This document shows positions 23,875 through 32,401 of a stretch of DNA of 39,821 nt, piece by piece. This DNA is from SM23-62 sp964575235 (lineage in GTDB: Bacteria; Bacteroidota; Bacteroidia; Bacteroidales; SM23-62): NCBI GenBank assembly GCA_964575235.1, contig CAZNQG010000019.1:1-39821 (forward strand), given 5' to 3'. Numbering within the stretch: the first letter of the stretch is position 1; each line of letters begins with the position of its first letter. The notes under the pieces are model-generated. The model saw only the letters and a list, made by a program, of their open reading frames with translations, ran no database searches and was not told the DNA's origin. Both the position numbers and the translations under genes were made by a program.

Positions 23875-26655
23875 TTAAAACGTGTAATTAACTGTAAGTT
23901 CAAATCCGACGCCTTTTTTGAACGTAAAGACCTCCTTCGCGCCGGAAGGACTTTCCGAAGCCTCGGTATAATAATCCTGGGTCAGGATGAAGGCGGAATT
24001 CGTGAGGTTCCTCGCCTTCAGATCAATTCCCAGTCTGTTGTTGAATCGGTTTTGAAAAATAACGTCAAGCGAATGGAAGGGCAGTTCATAGATGTCGCCC
24101 ACGCCTGCGGCACCCACCGACCAGATCCGTTTCCCATATACATTGTAGACCAGGGAGATGGCGGACTGATGATTGCGGCCGTATTTTATTTCGTACCCGA
24201 GGTCCGCATTGACCAGGTAGGGAGAGGCGCCCTGCATGGGCCTGTCCGTATTGGTAAGGCTGATTCCCTCCCCGGGTATTTTTATCCGGGTATAGATATA
24301 GGAAGCATTGAAACCGACAAACAGGCTGTTGAATTTTTTTCTCCCTTCGATTTCAATTCCTGCAGCCACGGCACCATTGGTATTGGTAAAGGTGTAAAAT
24401 GCATCCCCACCGCTCTGTTTGGTGATTTTTTCGATCGGATCCTCAATGATCTTTCCGTAGATTCCTGCAGACCACAACTCGCCGGGATTGGGGAAAATTT
24501 CATACCTGGCTTCGAGATTGTTGCTGTAGGAATTCTGAAGGCCTTCTTCGCCCTGCTCCGGGATGGCGCTTCCGATCGGCGGGATCTTAGCCGGGGCCAT
24601 TTCATTGAAACTCGGGCGGGTTACCGAACGGCTGGCGGAAAACCGGAGATTCGATTTTCCGTTGACCGCGTATCGGATGTTCAGGGCGGGGAAGAGCGAT
24701 TTGAGCGGATCGGTGTACTTAAGTTTGATCTCACGGATGGAACCTCCGCTGTAGCGAGCGTCTATTCTTATACCGGAAAACTCGCCGCGCAGGCCTGCAT
24801 CCAGGATGAATTTTTCAGAGAATTTATGTATGTAGTTGGCAAATCCGGCAAGGATCATCTGGAATGCATCGTATTTGTTCTGGTAGGCGCTGCCGTTGTT
24901 TATGATGATGTTCCCGTCCGCAAATTGCTGCTCGCTGATCAGGAAGGGAGCGTCGAACGGAGTGGTCGTAATGCCGGTAATCCCGCCGATGTTGAAATAG
25001 TAGAAGAATGCATCGAAGTGCCTGATCTTATACCTGCCCTGGATTCCTGCCAACAATTTATTGCGGTCATTGAAAGCTAGGCCCAGTAAGGATTTGCCGG
25101 AAAAATCATCCTCATCCAGTTCCTTATACATCCGTTTGGTCTCCTGTGCATTTCTCCGGTAATAGTTCCAGGTTACCCCGTCGTTGTTGTAGTCGATCAG
25201 GGCGATCACCCTGACATCGGGCACGTCGCTTTTTGCCAGGGCATATCCGAGTCCCCAGCTCAGATCCAGCTTATCGTTCAGTTTATGCTTCCCGAGTAGC
25301 TGGTTGTTGAACAGCCGGTGACTTTCGAAAAACCCCGAGTTATAATGCAGGATCTCCCCGTCGTAATTCCGTCCTTTGGCTTCATCGTATTCATCCACGC
25401 TGTTGACCAGGTAGATCATGTTGTACGTTATGCTGCTGTATGCATTGCGTTTGTAGCTAAGGTTCAGCAGGTTTGAAAAGCTGGCGTTGTAGAGGTGGGC
25501 TTTTCGCACGTAATATTTCTGGTTCGTGCCGTCGCGTTTCAGGATGGAATTCAGGGCGCTTGGTTCCGATATATAATCGTTTGTGAATTTTGAGGAAAAC
25601 AACACCCCGAGCTGCTTGTTCTTCACGTTGAAGAGCTTGCCTCCCGAGAGGGCAAATTCAAGCCGGGTCGGGGCTTTATACCGGTCCGGAATAAAATCGG
25701 TGGCAAAAATGTTGTATGTATAGCTTTGGCTCTGGTTATAGGTTTTCGCGGATCCGGGAACGGATGATCTGCGCTGCCCGGTGTTCAGTCCCATGAACGC
25801 AAACCCCCTGCTGCGGAGCTGAATAAAATTCTTAAAGCTTGCATTGGTATTGATGCCAGTACCGGCGTGAACCTTTATGAAAGGAGTCAGAGGATAGTCC
25901 CTGGTTTCGATATCGATCAGGGCGCCCGTATAATCTGCATAATTCTGAACGCCGAATACCTTGCTCACCGTGATGGCCTCCACAATTTCAGAGGGGAAGA
26001 TATCCAGCTTGATAACCTTTTTGTTCGGGTCGGGAGAGGCAACGGGCAGGCCGTTCAGCTGGGCGAGGTTGTAGCGGTCGCCCAAACCTCGTACAAACAA
26101 CTGCTTGGAACCGATCATGGACACACCGCTTATTTTCCTGACCCCGTCCGCTACCGTACTGGCTCCTTTTTGCGCCAGTTCCCTTGCCCCGATGGATTCC
26201 GTTGCGAGGTTCGATTCCTTCCTTTCCACCAGCAGCATCTGTTCTGATTCCCTGCGTTTTTCGGCGACCACCTCCACCTCTTCGAGTGCGATCAGGGATT
26301 CCGAGAGGCGGAAGTCTGCCAATGTTTCTTCATCGGCGTTTACGATGACCGCAATGGCTTGCGGTTCGTAGGATATGTAGGAACATACGATCCTGTGGCT
26401 CCCTGCCTCAATGCCCGTCAGGGTGTAGTTTCCGTTGAAATCAGTGATGGTTCCTTTTTGAGTGCCTTCGAGGAGGACGGTGGCCCCGATCAGGGTCTCG
26501 CCTGTTTTGGCATCGCTTATGTTTCCTGTTATGAGCCCGGTCTGTGCATGAATGCCTGCTGACTGGAAGACTATCAGGGTGATGTAAATGCAGCGTCGAA
26601 CCCAGCTCCCAATTACCTTATTCTTACCTCTCACTGCCGGATATGGGTGTAACAT
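23875..26655 (-). CDS. TonB-dependent outer-membrane receptor
   Basis: A 926-residue receptor. A signal peptide ends about residue 37 (GIHAQ). A carboxypeptidase-regulatory-like domain follows (about 40-120, GNISDAKTGETLIGATVLLEG), then a plug with VADGVRKISGVSM and FVRGLGDRYNLAQLNGLP (about 160-260). A long beta-barrel ends with the aromatic terminus ELTVNYTF. It is not a SusC-type receptor, since no SusD gene accompanies it. The plug motif RGLGDRYN with NGLP defines a distinct receptor group. Substrate is unknown and no metal or siderophore genes are nearby. The gene lies between a stand-alone domain protein with a similar regulatory domain and the beta-helix lipoprotein, all on one strand. 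Confidence 0.93.
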   Translation of the reverse strand: MLHPYPAVRGKNKVIGSWVRRCIYITLIVFQSAGIHAQTGLITGNISDAKTGETLIGATVLLEGTQKGTITDFNGNYTLTGIEAGSHRIVCSYISYEPQAIAVIVNADEETLADFRLSESLIALEEVEVVAEKRRESEQMLLVERKESNLATESIGARELAQKGASTVADGVRKISGVSMIGSKQLFVRGLGDRYNLAQLNGLPVASPDPNKKVIKLDIFPSEIVEAITVSKVFGVQNYADYTGALIDIETRDYPLTPFIKVHAGTGINTNASFKNFIQLRSRGFAFMGLNTGQRRSSVPGSAKTYNQSQSYTYNIFATDFIPDRYKAPTRLEFALSGGKLFNVKNKQLGVLFSSKFTNDYISEPSALNSILKRDGTNQKYYVRKAHLYNASFSNLLNLSYKRNAYSSITYNMIYLVNSVDEYDEAKGRNYDGEILHYNSGFFESHRLFNNQLLGKHKLNDKLDLSWGLGYALAKSDVPDVRVIALIDYNNDGVTWNYYRRNAQETKRMYKELDEDDFSGKSLLGLAFNDRNKLLAGIQGRYKIRHFDAFFYYFNIGGITGITTTPFDAPFLISEQQFADGNIIINNGSAYQNKYDAFQMILAGFANYIHKFSEKFILDAGLRGEFSGIRIDARYSGGSIREIKLKYTDPLKSLFPALNIRYAVNGKSNLRFSASRSVTRPSFNEMAPAKIPPIGSAIPEQGEEGLQNSYSNNLEARYEIFPNPGELWSAGIYGKIIEDPIEKITKQSGGDAFYTFTNTNGAVAAGIEIEGRKKFNSLFVGFNASYIYTRIKIPGEGISLTNTDRPMQGASPYLVNADLGYEIKYGRNHQSAISLVYNVYGKRIWSVGAAGVGDIYELPFHSLDVIFQNRFNNRLGIDLKARNLTNSAFILTQDYYTEASESPSGAKEVFTFKKGVGFELTVNYTF

Positions 26656-26804
26656 AAATACTGGAGCGCTACATAAAAACCGATTGCGAATTGAAGTCCT
26701 GGAATCTATCGAGGTTTTTGGCGCAGGAAGGGACGGACGGTGAGCTTAAGAATTGAAGGCAAAACTTCGATTTTCGGCAGAAAAGCCGAATGAATGCAAT
26801 TCCC

Positions 26805-27164
26805 CTACCTGATATTGGCCAGTGCAAGATTTACTTCCTTTAGTTCGTTCTTTTCCACCTTAATGTTTTCCCTGGTCGCTGTCTGGTAGGAGATATAGTT
26901 GCAGGTGATGTCGTATTCACCCGGTTCAATGCCGATGAAACTGAACTCTCCATTAAGATCCGTGTAATAGGTTTTATCCATTCCGTCTATCTTGATGGAG
27001 ACACCCGGCAAATATTCACCCGAGTTGGCATCGACAACCACCAGCTTCAATATCGAAGCCTTCGTAACTGTTGATGCCGCTTCAGATTCCCCTTCATTTC
27101 CAGCAAATACATGGATTGTTGCGAAAGAGACCAACAAAATTGCAAGGATTCTGGAAATTTTCAT
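26805..27164 (-). CDS. Stand-alone carboxypeptidase-regulatory-like domain protein
   Basis: A 119-residue exported protein: a signal peptide (about 1-21, ending HVFA) and a single CarboxypepD_reg-like beta-sandwich (about 38-115: LVVVDANSGEYLPGVSIKI, TDLNGEFSFIGIEPG, CNYISYQT). It resembles the N-terminal domain of the receptor encoded 149 bases downstream, which has TDFNGNYTLTGIEAG and CSYISYEP at the same places. That suggests duplication of the receptor's domain, or a common source. It may be periplasmic and interact with the receptor or with TonB, but that is inference. It is likely the first gene of the three-gene leftward transcript. Confidence 0.8.
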   Translation of the reverse strand: MKISRILAILLVSFATIHVFAGNEGESEAASTVTKASILKLVVVDANSGEYLPGVSIKIDGMDKTYYTDLNGEFSFIGIEPGEYDITCNYISYQTATRENIKVEKNELKEVNLALANIR

Positions 27165-27327
27165 ATTTTTCGATTTAAGATGGTTCTGTTCTAAACTCGT
27201 CGCTAAAGTATAGCACGCATATTACATACCTGTTACGTTAACATTAAGTTGGGGTAATATTTAGGTTAATCGTTTCCTTATTTGGTAAAAAGTAAGCAGT
27301 TTTGTGGACGCCTTAGCACAGTTCAAA

Positions 27328-27801
27328 ATGAAAAAAATAATCACCGGCTTCGTTTTCCTGTTTACGTCTTTATGGTTAAATGCACAGATCGTCGAGCGGG
27401 ATGGTAAATATTATGACTCGGACGACAACCTGTATTCGGGCGAATACAAGGAATTCTATGAAAACGGTAATTTGAAGATGCAGATGAACCTTGAAAACGG
27501 ATTGATCAACGGGGAGGTGAACATCTACTTTGAAAGCGGCAAGCTCAATGAAAAACGGAGATACCGGGACGGGGCTTTCCACGGGACCTGGATTACATGG
27601 AATGACAACGGGACCAAAACGGCATTGGCCAGTTATAAAAACGGCCTGAAGCACGGCGAGTGGATCATCTGGGACGACAACGGGGTGAAGCGTTACCAGA
27701 TGTATTATAAAAAGGGAAAACGTGTGGGTACCTGGTTGCAGTGGAGCGAAAGCGGGGAATTGGTCTCTCAGGTCAGGATGAACGAGTCCCGTAAAAAGTA
27801 A
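27328..27801 (+). CDS. MORN-repeat (YwqK-like) exported protein
   Basis: A 157-residue protein beginning at ATG 27328. A GTG eight codons upstream is open but would put a hydrophilic leader before the clear signal peptide (MKKIITGFVFLF, ending LNAQ), so the ATG is preferred. The mature part is a row of MORN_2 repeats: GEYKEFYENGNLKMQ, GEVNIYFESGKLNEK, GTWITWNDNGTKTAL, GEWIIWDDNGVKRYQ and GTWLQWSESGELVSQ. Database pipelines name such proteins YwqK-family antitoxins, but an exported member with no toxin gene beside it is unlikely to be one. A structural or surface-associated role is more plausible. It stands alone between leftward transcripts. Confidence 0.8.
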   Translation: MKKIITGFVFLFTSLWLNAQIVERDGKYYDSDDNLYSGEYKEFYENGNLKMQMNLENGLINGEVNIYFESGKLNEKRRYRDGAFHGTWITWNDNGTKTALASYKNGLKHGEWIIWDDNGVKRYQMYYKKGKRVGTWLQWSESGELVSQVRMNESRKK

Positions 27802-27828
27802 CCCTTTACGGGTCCCGTATTACTTCGC

Positions 27829-29367
27829 CTATTTCCCCATAAACAGGCTTTTCGTCGGGAATTCCGGGTCGCAGGTAAGGTTGACCTGCAGTTTACGCAG
27901 ACCGGCCTCATCCCCGGGCGTGGGGATGTGGCTCAGGTGGACCTCGCAGTTTTTCAGCTCGGAAAGCTTTTCGATGGCCAGTTGCGCGGCGGGATTAGAG
28001 AGTGCCGAAATACCCAGCATGATGAGGGTTTCCTCCAGGTCCAGGCTGATCATTTTCCCGGTCAGGATCTCTTTTTTCAGGAAGGTCACCTGTTCGATCA
28101 TATTGGCGGGCAGAAGGTGCATATTGTCGGGCAGCCCGGCCAGGTTCTTGGCGGCGTTCAGGATCAGGCTGGAGGCGGAGTGCATCAGGGGGGAGTTCTT
28201 GCCGGTGACGATGTTCCCGTCCTTCAGCTCGATGGCTGCGCCGCAGAACGAACCTTCGTGCCCTTTTCCATTCTTACGGGCATCCCGGGCGGCCTGCCTG
28301 GCCGGGAGGACGACCTTCCGGTCCTCAGCCCTCGCGTTCACCTTTTCCATGATCAGCTCGGCACGGTCCAGCACGTCCCGGTCCACCAGTCCCATGGCAT
28401 ATTCCACCGCACAGCGGAAATACCTGCGTACGATTTCCTGGTGGGAGGCCTCGGTGATCACGTCGTCGTTCACAATGCCCTTGCTGGCCCGGTTCACCCC
28501 CATGTCGGTCGGGGATTTGTACGTGGATTCCTCACCGGTTATCTTTTCGAGTATCCTTCTGAGCAGGGGGAAGGCCTCGATATCCCGGTTGTAATTGACC
28601 GTTTTTACATTGTATGCCTCCAGGTGGTGGTGATCGATCTGGACGATGTCTTTCAGGTCCACCGTCGCCGCTTCATACGCAACGTTAACCTTGTGGGCCA
28701 GGGGGAGGTCCCAGATCGGAAAGGTCTCGAACTTCGCATAACCGGCCTTAATGCCCCTTTTGTAATCGTGGTATAGATTGTTCAGGCAGGTAGCAAGCTT
28801 CCCGCTTCCGGGACCGGGGGCGGTTACCACAACGATGGGCTTCGAAGTCTCGATGTAGGGATTAGCCCCGTACCCCTGATCGCTGACGATCAGGTCCACA
28901 TCCATCGGGTAGCCCTTAGTGAACCCGTGGGTGTACACCCGGATCCCGTTCCGCTTGAGCTTGTTCATGAAGGATGCAGCCTGGGACTGGTTCTGGTAAC
29001 GGGTGATCACCACGGCCGTAATATCAATGCCCCATTCCTTGAAATCGTCGATCGTTTTCAGGGCGTCGGAATCGTAGCTGATACCGAAATCGGCGCGCAT
29101 TTTTTTACGCTCGATGTCCCCCGCATGCACGCAGAGAATAATGTCGGTCTTATCCCGGAGCTCCCGGAGCAGGCGCATCTTTACGTTGGGATCGAATCCC
29201 GGCAGGACCCTGGCGGCATGATAATCGTACATGATCTTTCCCCCGAATTCGAGGTAGAGTTTTTCATGGAATTGTTCGACGCGTTCCAGGATGGATGCCG
29301 TCTGGGCCTTGATGTATGCTTCGTTGTCGAATCCGGCGGTGCTCTGGGAAGGGGTCTTCGGGCTCAT
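27829..29367 (-). CDS. DUF1846 family protein
   Basis: A 512-residue cytoplasmic protein of the DUF1846 family, full length. Recognisable stretches are FDNEAYIKAQTASILERVEQF at the start, KLYLEFGGKIMYDYHAARVLPGF (about 36-58), a glycine-rich APGPGSGK (183-190) resembling a nucleotide-binding loop, and DHHHLEAYNVKTVNYNRDIEAFP. The family is widespread in anaerobes; I know of no proven biochemical role. The P-loop-like motif suggests nucleotide binding, but that is not established. The gene is apparently monocistronic, converges on the MORN gene and has no linked pathway genes. Confidence 0.9.
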   Translation of the reverse strand: MSPKTPSQSTAGFDNEAYIKAQTASILERVEQFHEKLYLEFGGKIMYDYHAARVLPGFDPNVKMRLLRELRDKTDIILCVHAGDIERKKMRADFGISYDSDALKTIDDFKEWGIDITAVVITRYQNQSQAASFMNKLKRNGIRVYTHGFTKGYPMDVDLIVSDQGYGANPYIETSKPIVVVTAPGPGSGKLATCLNNLYHDYKRGIKAGYAKFETFPIWDLPLAHKVNVAYEAATVDLKDIVQIDHHHLEAYNVKTVNYNRDIEAFPLLRRILEKITGEESTYKSPTDMGVNRASKGIVNDDVITEASHQEIVRRYFRCAVEYAMGLVDRDVLDRAELIMEKVNARAEDRKVVLPARQAARDARKNGKGHEGSFCGAAIELKDGNIVTGKNSPLMHSASSLILNAAKNLAGLPDNMHLLPANMIEQVTFLKKEILTGKMISLDLEETLIMLGISALSNPAAQLAIEKLSELKNCEVHLSHIPTPGDEAGLRKLQVNLTCDPEFPTKSLFMGK

Positions 29368-29554
29368 GGTTCGGGTAAGTTAAAAAAAATATCCTTTTCG
29401 AAGACATTCACACAACCCGACGGGGGTTGGACTTTAATACGTTGATCCTGTACAGGAAGCCTGTTCACCAGAAGAATTCTGAAAAATAATTACCTTCGAG
29501 ACGGGATAATATATTTAGATTCGTATTAACTTTCCGCTAAATCCCCCTGAACCC

Positions 29555-31063
29555 ATGGCAAAAAAAATCGTCATCATCGGTGCCGGCATGGCCGGACTTT
29601 CGGCCGGGATTTACGCCCGGATGAACGGCTACGAAGCGGAAATCCACGAAATGCATTCCAAGCCAGGCGGGCTGTGTACTGCGTGGGAACGCAAAGGCTA
29701 TACCATCGACGGCTGCATTCACTGGCTGACCGGCACCGCACCCTCAGACCCTTTTTACCGGTTCTGGATGGAACTGGGGGCACTTCAGGGAAGGCGCATC
29801 ATCCTCCAGGAGGAATTCTACCGCTTTACAGGTAACGACGGGAGGACCTTTATTGCCCACTGCAATGCCGATGCGCTCGAAAAGCATATGAAGTGTCTTT
29901 CTCCCCAGGACGGAGAGACCATCGAATTGCTTTGCGGACTGATCCGGAGGTTTTCACGCTTCCGCATGCCCCTGGACAAAGCCTTTGAACTTTTCAAATT
30001 CCCGGACATCGCAAGGATGGTCGTCCGGATGCTCCCTTTCCGGAAGGACTACGCATTCTGCAATAAAGTTACCATGCGGGAATTCGGCGAGCGTTTCAGG
30101 GATCCCCTGCTGCGGGAAGCATTCCCGATGCTGCTGGTCAGGGAGGATCTGCCTCTTATCAGCCTCGTCGTAACCCTGGCCCTGCTCCATAACCGGGCAG
30201 GCGGCTTCCCGGAAGGGGGCTCCCTAGAATTTGCCAGGGCCATTGAAAAGCGTTACCTGGACCTGGGGGGCAGGGTGACTTATAACAGCAAGGTGCAAAA
30301 GATACTCACCGGAAACGGGACTGCTACCGGCATTCTCCTGGAAGGGGGACGGGAAATTCGTGCCGACTACGTCATATCCGCCGGCGACCTGAGATCCACG
30401 ATCTATGACCTGCTGGACGGGAAATACATCGAACCCATGCATGAAGAGCTGTTTAATTCCGTCCGGTTGTTCCCTTCCATGGTGCTGGTTGCCTTCGGAA
30501 GCGGCATGGATCTCTCCGGTGATCCCGATTGCGTGGGAGAAATGCTGAAGCTCAAGGAACCTTTTTCGCTGGGGACCGAGACGCATCGTTGGCTGATGGT
30601 AAGGAACTATCGTTTTGATCCAACCCTGGCGCCTGCCGGAAAATCCGTGGTACAATGCGGCATCACCGTCCAGGATTTTGATTACTGGGAGGACCTTTAC
30701 GGGAATAAAACCGGGTATGAGGCGGTTAAACGCAGGTTCGCCGAATTCGCGGCCGATGTGCTTGAAGAAAAACATCCCGGATTCAAATCCTCCGTCGAGG
30801 TTACGGATGTGGTAACGCCCATGACCTTTGTCCGCTATACCGGCAACTGGAAGGGAACCTTCATGACCTGGGTCATAACCCCGGAACTGACAAAGCGATT
30901 CAGGATGGTGAAGAAAACCCTTCCCGGTTTGATGAACTTCTGGCTTTCCGGCATGTGGGTCATGCCTCCCGGGGGTCTCCCCACTGGCGTTAAAACATCG
31001 CGGGATATTCTCCAGATCATCTGCCGCCAGGATAAGAAGAAGTTCATTGCCTTCACGGATTGA
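29555..31063 (+). CDS. FAD-dependent oxidoreductase, phytoene desaturase-like
   Basis: A 502-residue flavoprotein. The N-terminal dinucleotide-binding motif GAGMAGLSAG lies at 9-18, followed by the acidic strand end EIHE and the KPGGLCTAWERKGY stretch typical of the CrtI/amine-oxidase superfamily. A second FAD-contact region occurs near the C-terminus (WLSGMWVMPPGGLPTGVKTSRDI). Relatives include carotenoid desaturases and saturases and many uncharacterised NAD(P)/FAD oxidoreductases. No carotenoid genes are nearby, so the substrate is unknown. A near-consensus TATATTTA at 29510-29517 is the best -7 candidate. Its 3' end overlaps by 11 bases the stop end of a truncated enolase-like gene on the other strand. 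Confidence 0.88.
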   Translation: MAKKIVIIGAGMAGLSAGIYARMNGYEAEIHEMHSKPGGLCTAWERKGYTIDGCIHWLTGTAPSDPFYRFWMELGALQGRRIILQEEFYRFTGNDGRTFIAHCNADALEKHMKCLSPQDGETIELLCGLIRRFSRFRMPLDKAFELFKFPDIARMVVRMLPFRKDYAFCNKVTMREFGERFRDPLLREAFPMLLVREDLPLISLVVTLALLHNRAGGFPEGGSLEFARAIEKRYLDLGGRVTYNSKVQKILTGNGTATGILLEGGREIRADYVISAGDLRSTIYDLLDGKYIEPMHEELFNSVRLFPSMVLVAFGSGMDLSGDPDCVGEMLKLKEPFSLGTETHRWLMVRNYRFDPTLAPAGKSVVQCGITVQDFDYWEDLYGNKTGYEAVKRRFAEFAADVLEEKHPGFKSSVEVTDVVTPMTFVRYTGNWKGTFMTWVITPELTKRFRMVKKTLPGLMNFWLSGMWVMPPGGLPTGVKTSRDILQIICRQDKKKFIAFTD

Positions 31064-31292
31064 ATCCCGGGTCGATCTCTACACCCAGTCCGGGTCCTGA
31101 AATGTGAGGCGTGCAGGTCATTCCCAGGGCGGCGGCCATGCGGGCCACCCTCATGGAACGGACCATTCCCCCGAAGTAGAAGATATCGGGCTGTACCACC
31201 TGCTGCCGGATCAGCTCAAGGGATTCTTCAGCCGTCCTTCCCCTGAAGTCATTATGGGCATTGTTGGACACGGAAATGTGCTCTTTCGTGAT
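31053..31292 (-). pseudogene. C-terminal remnant of an enolase-superfamily (mandelate racemase-like) gene
   Basis: The minus strand is open for 79 codons from 31292 to the TGA at 31053-31055, after an upstream in-frame TAA (31293-31295). The product resembles the last part of the enolase-superfamily barrel: VQPDIFYFGGMVRSMRVA, a shift to GMTCTPHIS, then the common ending GPGLGVEIDP. The N-terminal cap and catalytic lysine and metal residues are missing, and no further homologous sequence precedes it, so this is a deletion remnant. Intact relatives are often sugar-acid dehydratases. It abuts the promoter region of the corrinoid operon. Confidence 0.7.
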
Positions 31293-31294
31293 TT

Positions 31295-31339
31295 AATGTG
31301 ATGGAATGTGATGTTTTTTTAAAAATAATGCCTACTTTG
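31295..31339 (+). promoter_or_regulatory. Tandem operator-like repeats and possible promoter of the C1 operon
   Basis: AATGTGATG occurs at 31295-31303 and 31305-31313, ten bases apart on the same face of the helix. A related AAATGTG lies at 31274-31280. A -7-like TACTTTG (31333-31339) follows 19 bases after the second repeat, so the repeats sit where the -33 element would be. With the regulator gene starting at 31353, autoregulation is plausible. The -7 box is one base short of TAnnTTTG. Confidence 0.45.
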
Positions 31340-31352
31340 CATCCCTGAAGGC

Positions 31353-32378
31353 ATGAAAAAGGAAAGTTTTATACCGATCTACAGGAGGCTGACGGATTAT
31401 TACCGGAACCGTATTCTGACCCAGGAGCTTGCACCCGGCCAGAAGATCGATTCCATCAACCGGATCATGGAGAGGCACCGGGTAAGCAGGGAGACGGCAA
31501 AGCAGGTTCAGGAGCTGCTGAGAAGTGAGAACCTGATCGTCTCCATACCGGGTAAGGGTTCCTTCATCACGCCGCAGGCGCCGATCAAGAAGACATGGGG
31601 ATTCATCGTTCCAACCTTCACTTCCAACATCGAGAACCTGATCGTACAGCTCGAATCCGAAGCCATCAAACGGGGAAGGGAACTGATCCATTACCTGACC
31701 TACAACGACCCGGCCGAAGAAGAAAGGCTGGTGGGGACCATGATCCGGGATGGGTTCGAGGCGGTGATCATCGTGCCCATCAGCAACGAGTCGCTGACCG
31801 CGAATTTCTACCGCCACCTGATCCCCGGACGAACCGAGGTGATCCTCATCGATCATACCATGGCCGGCTCCTGGTTCCAGTATGTCATCCAGAGCTACGA
31901 CCTGGGAATCCGCAGGGCCGTTGAATACCTGGTAACCAGGAATACGGGGAACCTGCTGCTGGTCCAGAACGATGTCTGGAAGGGGAGGGACCTGCTGAAC
32001 GAGCTGATCGAGCATACCTTTACCGAGATCGTGGGGCAGAAGGCGCCGGATCGCAGGGTTCATGTAGTCAGCAAGGCCAGGGGACTGAGCCTGGACCTGA
32101 TCCAGAGGGAAAAGATCGGAGGGATTCTGTCCTGCAGCGACGTGGATTCGATCAAGGTGCTTGGAAGGCTGAAGCGGTGGGGACTTAAAATCCCATCGGA
32201 AGTTTCCCTGGTATCATACGGGAATACGGAACTGACCGAATTCTTTGAACCCTCGATCACCGTGGTCGATTCCTGTTACGGGGACATGGCCAGGCGGACG
32301 GCCTGGCTGATCGAGAAGGCCGGGGAGGCCCACGAACAGTTCATCATCCAGCCCAGGCTGATCCTCAGGGATACTTAA
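31353..32378 (+). CDS. GntR-family regulator with LacI-type ligand-binding domain
   Basis: A 341-residue transcription regulator. The N-terminal winged helix (about 1-75) shows the GntR pattern: IPIYRRLTDYYRNRIL, LAPGQKIDSINRIMER, VSRETAKQVQELL and GKGSFI. Residues from about 83 onward form a periplasmic-binding-protein-like domain of the LacI/AraR kind (WGFIVPTF, DGFEAVIIVPIS, VILIDH, GILSCSDVDSIKVLGRL, VSLVSYGN). Such hybrids normally sense sugars or related small molecules. It is the first gene of the operon and precedes the corrinoid protein gene by only 23 bases, so it most likely controls the C1 genes in response to the methyl-bearing substrate or a breakdown product. The ligand cannot be read from sequence. 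Confidence 0.9.
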   Translation: MKKESFIPIYRRLTDYYRNRILTQELAPGQKIDSINRIMERHRVSRETAKQVQELLRSENLIVSIPGKGSFITPQAPIKKTWGFIVPTFTSNIENLIVQLESEAIKRGRELIHYLTYNDPAEEERLVGTMIRDGFEAVIIVPISNESLTANFYRHLIPGRTEVILIDHTMAGSWFQYVIQSYDLGIRRAVEYLVTRNTGNLLLVQNDVWKGRDLLNELIEHTFTEIVGQKAPDRRVHVVSKARGLSLDLIQREKIGGILSCSDVDSIKVLGRLKRWGLKIPSEVSLVSYGNTELTEFFEPSITVVDSCYGDMARRTAWLIEKAGEAHEQFIIQPRLILRDT

Positions 32379-32401
32379 CAAGTGTAACCAAATAATAAAC
32401 C

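Noticed and set aside
24052..25080. 342-codon open frame antisense to the TonB receptor, and a 320-codon one antisense to the beta-helix lipoprotein (22688-23650)
   Set aside because: Both lie wholly inside strongly supported genes on the other strand and show no signal peptide or family motif.
27304..27327. GTG at 27304 as start of the MORN gene
   Set aside because: It would put eight residues before a clean signal peptide that begins at ATG 27328.
27808..27818. Palindrome ACGGGTCCCGT between the MORN and DUF1846 genes as a terminator
   Set aside because: The arms leave a one-base loop and no T run follows on either strand.
31064..31352. Cobalamin riboswitch before the corrinoid operon
   Set aside because: I looked for the B12-box and a structured leader; the region is filled by an enolase remnant and short direct repeats, with no such motif.
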